Assembly (NCBI GenBank): GCA_025782575.1
Contig: JALGYY010000046.1
Coordinates: 372,001-436,000, forward strand
Direction: 5' to 3'
DNA from: a bacterium
Lineage (GTDB): Bacteria; Orphanbacterota; Orphanbacteria; Orphanbacterales; Orphanbacteraceae
DNA: 64,000 nt
Below the pieces are notes generated by a model that worked only from the letters and a program-made list of their open reading frames with translations, was not told where the DNA came from and did not search any database. The position numbers and the translations under genes were made by a program. Position 1 is the stretch's first letter, and the number at the start of each line of letters is the position of its first letter. Below, one piece after another: positions 44,829-53,871 of the stretch.

Positions 44829-46523
44829 ATGCATGACCTCAGAAAATCACTCGATCCTCGAATGATCGGCGAAATGATCCTCGCGCGGAAGTGGTGGCTT
44901 ATCGTCCCTCTCCTCGTGACAATCGGTACGTCGATCTACATCATCGAGAATATGGACGAGGTCTATCGCGTATCGACTTCGCTCCTCTATGAGGCTCGCT
45001 CGCCGTTGACCCGTCAGATCGAGGGCAAACTTCTTCCCGACGCACAGCAACTCGGCCGTGCGCGTCCCCAGGAGGCGGAGGCGAAAGCGAATGTGCTTCG
45101 TCTCAAGATCTTGTCGCAGCCTTTCCTCACCGAAATCGGTCGAGACCTCGGCCTGATGGATCAGGAGTGGCGATACCAGATGGCGGAGGAGCGCAAGGCG
45201 GAAACAGGTGATCCCACACCGATCGATAAAATGGTAGAGGAATCCGTGGCCGGCTGGCTCGGCGGAATGATTACGATCAACATCAGCGGCGGAAACATAT
45301 ACCGGATTACAACGGAGGGGACCAACCTCCGATTGATATTCGATCTTGCGAACAATATCACAGAGAAGATCTCCGAGGTGATTCAGGGAGATGAGATCGA
45401 CCGAATCGATGCGGCGTCTCGATTCACGAAACAGCAGGTTGCTATCTATCGAAGCCGATCCGCCCAGGCGAAAGCGAGTCTCCAGACTTTTCTTATCAAG
45501 CAACCGGCACCCGGAAGTGAGGGTTCCCGGCCCGTAGACGTGGATCAGCGTGCCGCCGCCCGTCTCGCCGAGGAGACAGGCTTTGAGATCAGAAGGCTGA
45601 GCGAAGCCCTCGAAGAGGCCCGCTCGACCCTTTCCAATTCGTACGCCCTCAGCCTCGCCAGTTTCATGGCGGAACTGCCGAACGCGCTCATTCTTCTCGA
45701 GGAGCAGCTTAAGTCGCTCGAGAAACAGCTAGGCTATCTTCTTCTCGAGCGGAGCTGGAGCGACCCGACGGTGATTACGCAGAACCGGCGAATCGGGGAG
45801 ACAAGAATCGAAATGACCAGCCTCGTACGGCAACATGTCGCCGCGAGCCTGGCAAGCCGATCGAGCACAGTGCGGGACCTTGTTGCAAACGGTGCCCGCG
45901 ATCAGATTCTACTTCGTACTCTGGACATCCGGCGAAATACATTGGCGGAACAATCTGTCGGCGCCGTAGGTGAGGGGGGGGCCGAGTACCTCCGAAACGA
46001 AGAAGAGTTGCGGTACCTTCAGGAGCAAGTTCGGATTAACGAAGATCTACTTCAGTCGTTTCTCAATCACGCCGCAGCCGCTCAGATTACGGAGGCGATC
46101 GAGAAGGATGAACAGATTCAAAGGGTTCGCATCCTGACCCCGGCCAAGTGGGCTGCCAAACCTGTTCTCCCCAATAAACCTCAGAACTACGCAGTGGCCA
46201 TTCTGCTCGGTATTGCCCTCGGCAGCGGATTCATGATTCTGAGGGAGTATCTCGATACGTCGATTCGAGACGTACACGAAGCCGAGGAGCTGATGGGCGC
46301 ACCGATTCTGGGAACGATTCCACGAATCGACTTTTCCTATATGCCGGCTCACCGGGGGGGGGTCAGGAAGAGCCTGATCTTTACCGTGCTGGGAGTAATC
46401 GTCCTCGGCGCCGCATTCGGTTACTACTTCTACTTTATGGATCATGAACCGGTGTCAAAAGGTGAAGCGGAGCCGACCGCATGGGTTGGTTCACAGGCTG
46501 ACCAGAACAGACGACTCGGGTAG
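44829..46523 (+). CDS. Wzz/Wzc-type chain-length determinant with an extra C-terminal membrane helix
   Basis: The 564-residue inner-membrane protein has an N-terminal helix (WWLIVPLLVTIGTSIYII), a long periplasmic coiled-coil region, and a second helix (NYAVAILLGIALGSGFMIL) preceded by the proline-rich AAKPVLPNKPQN. The usual kinase linker comes next (DVHEAEELMGAPILGTIPRI). Instead of the kinase domain there is a third hydrophobic segment (SLIFTVLGVIVLGAAFGYY) and a short polar tail. The kinase is the next gene. It controls polymer length and gates export in partnership with the kinase. Confidence 0.9.
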   Translation: MHDLRKSLDPRMIGEMILARKWWLIVPLLVTIGTSIYIIENMDEVYRVSTSLLYEARSPLTRQIEGKLLPDAQQLGRARPQEAEAKANVLRLKILSQPFLTEIGRDLGLMDQEWRYQMAEERKAETGDPTPIDKMVEESVAGWLGGMITINISGGNIYRITTEGTNLRLIFDLANNITEKISEVIQGDEIDRIDAASRFTKQQVAIYRSRSAQAKASLQTFLIKQPAPGSEGSRPVDVDQRAAARLAEETGFEIRRLSEALEEARSTLSNSYALSLASFMAELPNALILLEEQLKSLEKQLGYLLLERSWSDPTVITQNRRIGETRIEMTSLVRQHVAASLASRSSTVRDLVANGARDQILLRTLDIRRNTLAEQSVGAVGEGGAEYLRNEEELRYLQEQVRINEDLLQSFLNHAAAAQITEAIEKDEQIQRVRILTPAKWAAKPVLPNKPQNYAVAILLGIALGSGFMILREYLDTSIRDVHEAEELMGAPILGTIPRIDFSYMPAHRGGVRKSLIFTVLGVIVLGAAFGYYFYFMDHEPVSKGEAEPTAWVGSQADQNRRLG

Positions 46524-46526
46524 GGG

Positions 46527-47216
46527 ATGACCACCATGCAGCGACCGAAGACCAATATCGTCGGCCTCTATGATCCGGAAACTCCGATGGCGATCGAATT
46601 TCGACGTCTCTACTCTCGTCTGCAATACAAGCAGAACGGAAAACCCAACTCGCCACTACTCATTACGAGTGCCAGTCACGGAGAAGGGAAGACGACGACG
46701 GCGGGCTTTCTCGCGCTTACCATAGCCCGCCAGTCTGATAAGCGCGTTCTCCTCGTTGACTTCGATCTCCATCGTCCACGAATTCACACTCTTTTCGGGA
46801 TTCCGCTCCGTGACGGCGCCTCCGAATTAATTCAAGGGGTGGCCACGCTCGAGAGTGTCGTCAAGGATTCGGGAAATCCCAATGTCTCCGTTCTGACTGC
46901 CGGCACCATGGTTCGCAGCCCCGCTTCCCTTTTCGAACCGGAGAGTATCAAGCGGGTGATCGGGCAAATGAGCGCCGCATACGATCTCGTCATCATCGAC
47001 TCACCACCCCTCCTGCCTGTGAGCGATACGATGGTTCTCGCACCTCTTGCCGAGGCCGTTCTCTTCATCGTGATGGCAGGAAAGACTCCGCGGGATGTTG
47101 TTTCACGGGGCCGGGGCCTGCTGGAGGACGTGAATGCGAACCTGGTGGGGGTGGTCTTGAACAATTCGAGGGGGGTCCTTCCCTATTACTACAACTACAA
47201 GTACTACGGATATTAA
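46527..47216 (+). CDS. Bacterial tyrosine kinase (CpsD/CapB type)
   Basis: The 229-residue kinase has Walker A SASHGEGKTTTAGFLA, the A' motif VLLVDFDLHRP and Walker B LVIIDSPPLLP. It ends in a tyrosine cluster YYYNYKYYGY with seven tyrosines in ten residues, the autophosphorylation tail of BY-kinases. It is separate from its membrane activator (44829), as in Gram-positive systems, although the rest of the cluster is Gram-negative. The start is ATG 46527, three bases after the previous stop; ATG 46536 is possible. Confidence 0.93.
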   Translation: MTTMQRPKTNIVGLYDPETPMAIEFRRLYSRLQYKQNGKPNSPLLITSASHGEGKTTTAGFLALTIARQSDKRVLLVDFDLHRPRIHTLFGIPLRDGASELIQGVATLESVVKDSGNPNVSVLTAGTMVRSPASLFEPESIKRVIGQMSAAYDLVIIDSPPLLPVSDTMVLAPLAEAVLFIVMAGKTPRDVVSRGRGLLEDVNANLVGVVLNNSRGVLPYYYNYKYYGY

Positions 47217-47238
47217 TCGATCGCTCGATTTCTCTGTC

Positions 47239-48165
47239 GTGATTCCGGTCTGGAACGAAGAGGGAAACGTCGATCTGTTGTACAGGCGCTGTCTTCCGGT
47301 CCTGGAGAGAACCGGCCGTTCCTGGGAGATGCTGTATATCGACGACGGGTCGACCGATAACACATTCCCGATTCTGAAGAAGCTGCATGAGGAGGATCCG
47401 CGTGTCCGCGTGATTCGCATGCGGCGGAACTTCGGCCAGACGGCGGCACTCGGCGCCGGATTCGATCTCGTTCGTGGGCGTTATGTAATTACCATCGACG
47501 GCGACCTGCAAAACGATCCGGAGGACATTCCCGCTATTCTCGAAAAGATGGACGAGGGGTATCACGTCGTGAGCGGCTGGCGGCAGAATAGAAAAGAGAA
47601 CATTATCAAGCGGAGAATCCCATCGATAGTGGCCAACCGAATGATTTCATGGCTCTCCGGTGTGCGGCTCCATGACTACGGTTGCACGCTGAAAGGGTAT
47701 GAGCGACGAGTCGTACGCCAACTCCACCCCTACGCGGAGATGCACCGGTTCCTGCCGGCGCTCGCGTCCCTTTCCGGTGCGCGGTACACCGAGGTGCCAG
47801 TCCGGGATCACCCCCGTCACTCAGGGACATCCAAGTACGGCCTATCGAGAGTCGGCAAGGTATTCATTGATATGATTACGCTCCGCATGATCCTGCAATT
47901 CTCCACGAAACCTCGCTACTGGTTCGGAGCGATCTCCTTTCCCTTCGGACTTACCGGCCTGATTCTCGGAGTGATCACGGTTTATCACTACTGGTTCGAT
48001 CCGGCGAGCCCGTCCATGGTCGTCCTGCCCGGTGCCACGTTTCTTTCGTTCTATCTCTGGTTCTACCTGTTCTCCCTGGGCTGGATCGCTGAACTGGTCT
48101 CCTCCTCAGGTACTTTCCGCCACGGCTACATCGTCGAGAACGGAGGGGAACCGAATCATGAGTGA
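47239..48165 (+). CDS. GtrB-like glycosyltransferase family 2 with C-terminal membrane helices
   Basis: The product (308 residues from GTG 47239) has IPVWNEEGNVDLLY, YIDDGSTDNT, the metal site IDGDLQNDPEDI, RDHPRHSGTSKYGLSR and two C-terminal helices, so it looks catalytically complete. The GTG start has no ribosome site and cuts the first conserved strand. In-frame codons upstream read NRSLDFSVV, which fits the family. The only upstream start-like codons are ATT, the nearest at 47212, overlapping the kinase stop. The true start may therefore be 47212. It is the active partner of the following pseudo-GT2. Confidence 0.85.
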   Translation: MIPVWNEEGNVDLLYRRCLPVLERTGRSWEMLYIDDGSTDNTFPILKKLHEEDPRVRVIRMRRNFGQTAALGAGFDLVRGRYVITIDGDLQNDPEDIPAILEKMDEGYHVVSGWRQNRKENIIKRRIPSIVANRMISWLSGVRLHDYGCTLKGYERRVVRQLHPYAEMHRFLPALASLSGARYTEVPVRDHPRHSGTSKYGLSRVGKVFIDMITLRMILQFSTKPRYWFGAISFPFGLTGLILGVITVYHYWFDPASPSMVVLPGATFLSFYLWFYLFSLGWIAELVSSSGTFRHGYIVENGGEPNHE

Positions 48166-49123
48166 CTCTGCGATCAAGCTGTCGATTTTCGTTTACGTTC
48201 CGTTTGATCCCGAAGGGCTCAGCCCCCTTTTTCATACGATACAAGAGGCGCTCGGCGCGCGAGCGGATTACGAAATACTCATTCTCGACGATGGCACAGG
48301 CTTAGGTCGACAGTTGATCCCGAGCGGACATGATCTCTCGATTCCCATACGAGTTGTCCACTTCGGCAAGAAATTCGGAGAGTCGGTCGCTGTCGATGCC
48401 GCCCTCCAGCTGACCACAGGCGAGGCTATACTGACGCTTCCCGGCGTTCGACCCGTTTCGATAGAGGATATCACCCGTTTACTCGAAGGCCTCGAGCGGG
48501 GCACCGATCTCGTAATCGGGTATCGTACGGAAAAGATGACGGGCCCCCTCGATCAGGTGCAGGTGAGAGCGTTCTACTGGCTCACGGAGAGGGCGACCGG
48601 GACGAGCTTCCGCGACCTTTCGAGCGGGGTGCGTGCATTTCGACGCGAAGTATCCGAAGAGATCGCGCTTTATGGGGAGATGATACGGTTCTTGCCGATC
48701 CTCGCGGTAGGGAGGGGGTACCTGGTAGAAGAGATCGATCTTCGACCGCCAGAAACCGGATCCGAAGATCAAGTGAAACATCCGAAGGCGAAGCCCGAAT
48801 TCTTGAGCCCCGTGGTCTATCTGAACCGCCTGCTCGACGTGCTGACACTCTTCTTTTTACTACGCTTCACAAGAAAACCACTCCGGTTCTTCGGATCCCT
48901 CGGCGCCATGCTCCTGATCCCGGGGCTCGCGATCGACATCTTTCTCTTTGTCCAGCGCCTGTTCATAAACGATCCGCTCGCCGGGCGCCCGGTCCTTCTG
49001 CTCGGGATCCTTTTAACCGTTCTGGGAGTGCAGACCGTATCGATCGGCCTCATCGGAGAGATGATCATATTCACCCACTCACGGGAAATCAGGGACTATT
49101 CCATTCGGGAAGTACTGGAATGA
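48158..49123 (+). CDS. GT2-like protein lacking the DXD motif (probable pseudo-glycosyltransferase)
   Basis: The 321-residue product has the GtrB-like layout, including the DLSSGVRAFRREVSEEI region and two C-terminal helices. The nucleotide-sugar site is lost: where relatives read MDADLQDDP this protein reads LPGVRPVSIED (residues 94-104). The HXXRXGXSKYG motif is replaced by unrelated sequence near EDQVKHPKAKPEFL. LDDGTG partly keeps the first acidic motif. It overlaps the preceding active GT2 by 8 bases, so a regulatory or structural partner role is plausible. ATG 48158 follows GGAGGGG. Confidence 0.8.
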   Translation: MSDSAIKLSIFVYVPFDPEGLSPLFHTIQEALGARADYEILILDDGTGLGRQLIPSGHDLSIPIRVVHFGKKFGESVAVDAALQLTTGEAILTLPGVRPVSIEDITRLLEGLERGTDLVIGYRTEKMTGPLDQVQVRAFYWLTERATGTSFRDLSSGVRAFRREVSEEIALYGEMIRFLPILAVGRGYLVEEIDLRPPETGSEDQVKHPKAKPEFLSPVVYLNRLLDVLTLFFLLRFTRKPLRFFGSLGAMLLIPGLAIDIFLFVQRLFINDPLAGRPVLLLGILLTVLGVQTVSIGLIGEMIIFTHSREIRDYSIREVLE

Positions 49124-50145
49124 AGGTCGAGCTGCTCCCGGTAGACGGCACTGTCGAGTGGAACGACTATGTCGAAAAACATTCGGAGAGCCTTCTTGGC
49201 CACCGCGGGGAGTGGTCACGGATCCTGAGCCGAACGTTGGGCCAGGAACCGATCTATCTTGTGGCAAGGGAAGACGGAATCCTTCAAGGGATACTCCCGC
49301 TGGCGCTCGTCGAAGGGCTCGTCGGGGGACGGGCACTCGTGTCTCTTCCCTGGCTCGATGCGGCCGGTGTCCTGGCTGATTCCACTGAAGTCGCCGCCGC
49401 TCTGATCGATCGGGCACGTGAGACGGCGCGCGATCGGAACTGCACCTATCTCGAAATACGGGCGCTCCGGAAATATGATTCTCCCCGGCCCGTTCGCAGT
49501 TCCAAGGTGCTCCTGCATCTGGACCTCGACTCCCCGGATGCCATGTGGAAAGCGTTCTCCGCCAAAGTGAGAAATCAGATCCGAAAAGCCGAGAAAGAGG
49601 GGCTCACAGCCTCAGTCGTCGGAGAGAACGGCCTGTCCGATTTTTACCGGGTCTTTTCTCGAAATATGAGGGATATCGGCGTACCTGTCTGGGGGATGAA
49701 CTTTTTTCAGGAGATCATGGCGACTTTCGGCGAGCGCGCCCGGCTGGTCATCGTTCGAGACAGGAAGGAACCCGTGGGTGCGGGGCTTCTGCTTACTCAC
49801 GACGGGACAGCAATCGTTCCGAGCGCCTCTTCCCTCCGAAGCCACTTCAAACAATGTCCGAATCACCTTCTTTACTGGACGGCGATTCAAGAAGCGGCTG
49901 AGAGGGGGGCGACTGTTTTCGACTTCGGGCGATCGACACCGAACAGCGGGACCTGGCGATTCAAGAAGCAGTGGGGGAGCAGGGAGGTTCCCTGCTACTG
50001 GCACTATGATCTCTTGCGGATCAATGAACCTCCGGAGAGAAACACGCAGAGCAAAAAACTCCGCTTCGCTGTAGAGACATGGAAACGGCTGCCACTCCAG
50101 GTAGCGAACCGACTGGGACCGCTCCTGGTACGGAGGATTCCATGA
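49120..50145 (+). CDS. FemAB-like acyltransferase, exosortase/EPS-locus type
   Basis: The 341-residue product has the double-GNAT fold signature of FemAB-like proteins: KVRNQIRKAEKEGL in the first half and HLLYWTAIQEAAERGATVF with DFGRSTPNSGTWRFKKQWGS in the second. Proteins of this kind recur in polysaccharide loci linked to PEP-CTERM/exosortase systems. Their exact substrate is unknown; an aminoacyl or acyl transfer to sugar or peptide is the family expectation. The start overlaps the pseudo-GT2 stop as ATGA. No exosortase gene is visible in this window. Confidence 0.78.
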   Translation: MKVELLPVDGTVEWNDYVEKHSESLLGHRGEWSRILSRTLGQEPIYLVAREDGILQGILPLALVEGLVGGRALVSLPWLDAAGVLADSTEVAAALIDRARETARDRNCTYLEIRALRKYDSPRPVRSSKVLLHLDLDSPDAMWKAFSAKVRNQIRKAEKEGLTASVVGENGLSDFYRVFSRNMRDIGVPVWGMNFFQEIMATFGERARLVIVRDRKEPVGAGLLLTHDGTAIVPSASSLRSHFKQCPNHLLYWTAIQEAAERGATVFDFGRSTPNSGTWRFKKQWGSREVPCYWHYDLLRINEPPERNTQSKKLRFAVETWKRLPLQVANRLGPLLVRRIP

Positions 50146-51575
50146 GACCGGGTGTCGTGGCAGGGTCATTCAAGAAACGGCCTCCAGCTTCATCAGGCCG
50201 CCCGTTCGGCCCCTTTCTTCTCATGATATTGGCGGTGGCTATCGCCATGGGGGGAGCATTTCTTTTTCTTGAACTCCCATTCGAACTGAGTGCGGCCGCA
50301 GCCCTCGGACTCGTTCCGGGTCTTCTTGTTGCCATTTTTATCATGCGCCGCCCATTTGCGGGACTGCTTCTCATCTATTTCTTCATGTACGTACGGCCTC
50401 AGGATATCATCACATCCCTTCGGCCCCTCCATCTCCCTCTGCTCCTCACTTTCGGCGTATTCGGCATCTACGTGATCAACGTGATCCGCGACTCCCAGAA
50501 AAGAGTCTACTGGTCGGGACCGATGACGACCTACGCCGCTCTCATCGTCTTCATGGTTATCAATGTATTCACGTCGATCAACAATCGCCACGCCTTCGAC
50601 TTCTTCCGCGGTACTACACAGACCATCATTTTCGCCTTCCTGACCACTACGCTTGTTTCGAATGTAAAAGACATGTCCAAGCTGCTTCGACTCTGGATCA
50701 TCTGGCACGTCTATCTCTGTTGCAAAGGGATCATGCAGTTCGCTGCTGGTACGCTTGACGGCACGACAGGATCGGTAGGATCAAACTTTCTCGGCGATGA
50801 AAACGACTTCGCCCTTGCGCTTGTGGTCGTATTTCCGTTTCTCTTCTTCAGCATTCAAAAGAGCAAGTCACCTAGAGAGAAACTTATCTGGACCATTCTC
50901 ACTGGAATGGTTCTGACGACGATCATGTTGACCATGTCCCGGGGAGGATTTCTGGGAATTGCAGTCACGCTGATATTCTGCTGGCTCATGAGCCCGAACA
51001 AGCTCCGCAATCTGGTCGTTATGGCATTTCTCGTAATCTTCGTCGCCGTATTGGCGCCGCCCCAATACTACGAGGAAATCGCATCGATCAAGAATACGGA
51101 CGAGGGAACCGCCAACCTCCGCAAGGAATACTGGATGTCAGGCATCCGCATGTTCGCCGAGTACCCCCTCGTCGGAGTGGGCCAGGGGAACTCTCCCATC
51201 TACATGGCCGACTATATCAATCTGCCGAACGCCAACACCAAGTGGGGAAGAGCCATGCACGGCACGATTCCGCTCCTCCTTGCAGAGCTCGGGGTTATCG
51301 GCTTCATTCTGTTTGCCACGCTGTTTATTCAGAGTTTCCGCCGCGTCTACTACATGGTTCGAATTCCGATCCGCGATCCTGATACGCGAGAATTCATCGA
51401 GTACATGTCTCTCTCCTGCTCCGCATCGATGATCGGTTTCGTGGTTGCCTCCACGTTTCTTTCGGCGCTCTATTACCCGCATATCTATCTGCTGAGCGCG
51501 TTCTGCATTGTGGGCTACAAACTTGCCCTCATGGCACATGACCAGGAAGAGGAGGGGGAGGAGAAGCCGGCGTGA
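50142..51575 (+). CDS. O-antigen ligase/polymerase-like membrane protein (Wzy/WaaL superfamily)
   Basis: The 477-residue protein has about eleven membrane helices and the stretch MYVRPQDIITSLRPLHLP early on. GSNFLGDENDFALALVVVFP follows in the middle. A periplasmic loop (PLVGVGQGNSPIYMAD) precedes the closing helices (LLAELGVIGFILFATLFIQS). This is the Wzy/WaaL architecture, and the opening resembles O-glycosylation ligases associated with exosortase A loci. It would polymerise or ligate lipid-linked repeats in the periplasm. ATG 50142 gives an ATGA overlap with the FemAB-like gene. Confidence 0.85.
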   Translation: MRPGVVAGSFKKRPPASSGRPFGPFLLMILAVAIAMGGAFLFLELPFELSAAAALGLVPGLLVAIFIMRRPFAGLLLIYFFMYVRPQDIITSLRPLHLPLLLTFGVFGIYVINVIRDSQKRVYWSGPMTTYAALIVFMVINVFTSINNRHAFDFFRGTTQTIIFAFLTTTLVSNVKDMSKLLRLWIIWHVYLCCKGIMQFAAGTLDGTTGSVGSNFLGDENDFALALVVVFPFLFFSIQKSKSPREKLIWTILTGMVLTTIMLTMSRGGFLGIAVTLIFCWLMSPNKLRNLVVMAFLVIFVAVLAPPQYYEEIASIKNTDEGTANLRKEYWMSGIRMFAEYPLVGVGQGNSPIYMADYINLPNANTKWGRAMHGTIPLLLAELGVIGFILFATLFIQSFRRVYYMVRIPIRDPDTREFIEYMSLSCSASMIGFVVASTFLSALYYPHIYLLSAFCIVGYKLALMAHDQEEEGEEKPA

Positions 51576-52753
51576 TGAGACACCTTCCTCCCGCAGGACT
51601 TCCCCTCCGACGGGCGGAAGTCTGGCGCGCTCTTCAAGGCGTCCGGCGTCCCGGGGAAGAATGCGCCATGCTCGAACAAGAGCTTTCGGCGCAATTTCCG
51701 GGGCGAAGAGCTTTCGTGTATGGTTCGGGCCGGATGGCACTTTTGGCGATTCTCAAGTCGCTCAACGATCAGAGTCCCGATCGTAATGAGGTGCTGATCG
51801 GTGCCTATACATGCTGGTCGGTCGCGGCCGCGATTGTTTATGCCGGCCTCCGAATTCGCCTGATCGACCTCGACCCGGCCGACTTTGATTTCGATCGATC
51901 AGCGCTCGAAGGAGCTGACACCTCGCGCGCACTGGCGATCGTCACCCACCATCTTTTCGGACTACCGAACAACATGACCGTTCTGAAAGAGTTTGCACTT
52001 GATAGGGGAATCTCTCTCATCGATGACGCCGCCCAGGGATTCGGCGCCCGTTGGAAGGGTTCCCCTGTCGGCGGATTCGGCCAGAGCGGCGTCCTGTCAT
52101 TCGGACGGGGAAAAGGGCTCACCGCTCTCGGCGGGGGTGCCGCCCTCTGGCCGGAAGCGGGCCCGCGGTACAGGAACGGAATGAGTGAGAGTTCAGCAAG
52201 GGGCGTTTCTCGATTCGCGCGCGCTCTCGCTCACGAATTTTTCTTTTCCCCCGGGCGATACGGGATCCCCGCGCGCCTCCCCTTTCTTCACCTGGGGGAA
52301 ACGTCCTACGAACATGAGATTCTCTTTGAATCACTTGATGGATATACCGCATCGCTCGCCCGCGGACTTCTCCCCGCACTGCCGGGACGTAATCGGGGCC
52401 GGCGAGAGCGGGCCCTCCGTTACGATGAGCTGACCTCTCCGATCGCCGGGCTCGGAAAACCGTCTGTCCACAAAGACGCCGAGCCGATCTATTTGCGCTA
52501 CCCGCTTCTTCTCCCTCGGCCGCCGAAACGAGCATTCTGGGCAGAAGGTGGGCCGCTCGGTATTTCGCCCCTTTACCCGGCCCCGATTCATATGATCCCC
52601 GGTTTACCCCCCGCCGCCCTTGTGTCGAATGAAAACCTACCTGGTAGTGAGGTGATCGCGGAACGCCTTGTCTCACTCCCGACCCATCCGTTGGTCACCT
52701 CGGACGATCAGGAAAGAATCGTCTCTTTCATTCGAAAAGAGGGGGGATCATGA
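51572..52753 (+). CDS. DegT/DnrJ/EryC1-family PLP-dependent aminotransferase-like protein
   Basis: The 393-residue product has the fold signature GSGRMALLAILKSL, GAYTCWSVAAAIVYAG and HHLFGLPNNM. The cofactor Asp lies in SLIDDAAQGFGARW and a lysine in FGRGKGLTALGGGAALWP at the Schiff-base position. Members transaminate keto-sugars, here perhaps for an amino-sugar of the exported polymer. Key residues are kept, though the C-terminal half departs from the standard family. The start is GTG 51572, with ATG 51575 one codon on; it overlaps the preceding stop. Confidence 0.83.
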   Translation: MMRHLPPAGLPLRRAEVWRALQGVRRPGEECAMLEQELSAQFPGRRAFVYGSGRMALLAILKSLNDQSPDRNEVLIGAYTCWSVAAAIVYAGLRIRLIDLDPADFDFDRSALEGADTSRALAIVTHHLFGLPNNMTVLKEFALDRGISLIDDAAQGFGARWKGSPVGGFGQSGVLSFGRGKGLTALGGGAALWPEAGPRYRNGMSESSARGVSRFARALAHEFFFSPGRYGIPARLPFLHLGETSYEHEILFESLDGYTASLARGLLPALPGRNRGRRERALRYDELTSPIAGLGKPSVHKDAEPIYLRYPLLLPRPPKRAFWAEGGPLGISPLYPAPIHMIPGLPPAALVSNENLPGSEVIAERLVSLPTHPLVTSDDQERIVSFIRKEGGS

Positions 52754-53871
52754 GTTTGGGGGAGTTGGCTTTCTGGAGTTCAACCCTGCTTGTCATCTAC
52801 GCCTACTTCGGATATCCCCTTCTCCTCCTGATCGCCTCACGTCTCTTTGCAAGGGAGACGAATGAGAGCGAAACATTACCCGAAGTGAGCATTCTGATTC
52901 CCGTCCATAACCAGGCCGACACGATACGGGAGAAGATCGAGAACACGATTGCATTGAACTATCCCGAGGGCAGGAAACGGATCATCGTCAGTTCGGATGG
53001 TTCCGACGACGGAACGGACGAGGTGGTCCGGTCGTTCGAATCGGAGGGGGTCAGTCTCGTTTCGTCGGCTGAAAGGGGGGGCAAAGTTGCGGCGCAGCTC
53101 CGGGCTCTTCCTGAGCTTCGCGGAGAGGTGGCTGTATTCACCGACGCGTCGATCCTTCTCGAAGCTGATTCGCTCCTTGCCATCGTGCGCCCTTTTTCCG
53201 ATCGATCAGTCGGGTGCGTCTCCAGTGAGGACCACGTCCCGGGAGGAGGGGAGGGGCTCTACGTTCGTTACGAGATGGCACTTCGCCGTCTCGAAGGGCG
53301 CCTTCAGACACTGATCGGTGTGAGCGGCTCGTTCTATGCGGTCCGCGCGACTCTCGTCGCCCCAACCGATCCCCGCTACACCCGTGACTTTCTTGTGCCG
53401 CTCACGATCATCGAGAAGGGGTACCGCGTACTCTCCGCTCCCGGTGCCCAGGGCCACTTCCTGCCGGCTCCATCGGCCAAATCCGAGTTCCACAGGAAAG
53501 TCAGAACCGTAATGAGAGGCATGGATGTTCTCTTCAAGATGAGACACCTCATGAACCCCTTTCGGAGACCGTTCGTTGCCTGGGCGCTCTTCTCCCACAA
53601 GGTCGTTCGATGGCTGGTTCCCGTCGGCCTCGGGGGGGCGTTCATTTTCAATCTCTTTCTTCTGGGCGACCCCCTTTATCAGGTTACCGCACTTCTGCAG
53701 CTCCTTCTCTACGGCTTCGCGTCCGGCGCGGTCTTCTCTTCAAAAATCCGCGCCCTCCTTCCCGCCAAGGCGGCCCTTTTCTTTCTCGTTACGAACGCCG
53801 CTGTGTTTCTTGCATGGATTCGCTACATCGGCGGCGAGCGGGCGATCGTCTGGGAGCCTACCAAGCGATGA
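52750..53871 (+). CDS. Membrane glycosyltransferase family 2 (hyaluronan/cellulose synthase-like)
   Basis: The 373-residue product has an N-terminal helix (LAFWSSTLLVIYAYFGYPLL), then the GT-A core: ILIPVHNQADTIREKIEN, VSSDGSDDGTDEVV and VFTDASILLEADSL. GVSGSFYAVRATL and TRDFLVPLTIIEKGY form the acceptor region. Two or three C-terminal helices follow. The arrangement is that of processive or integral-membrane GT2 enzymes such as IcaA-type proteins; the next gene is a deacetylase, as in poly-GlcNAc loci. ATGA overlaps occur at both ends. Confidence 0.88.
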   Translation: MSLGELAFWSSTLLVIYAYFGYPLLLLIASRLFARETNESETLPEVSILIPVHNQADTIREKIENTIALNYPEGRKRIIVSSDGSDDGTDEVVRSFESEGVSLVSSAERGGKVAAQLRALPELRGEVAVFTDASILLEADSLLAIVRPFSDRSVGCVSSEDHVPGGGEGLYVRYEMALRRLEGRLQTLIGVSGSFYAVRATLVAPTDPRYTRDFLVPLTIIEKGYRVLSAPGAQGHFLPAPSAKSEFHRKVRTVMRGMDVLFKMRHLMNPFRRPFVAWALFSHKVVRWLVPVGLGGAFIFNLFLLGDPLYQVTALLQLLLYGFASGAVFSSKIRALLPAKAALFFLVTNAAVFLAWIRYIGGERAIVWEPTKR

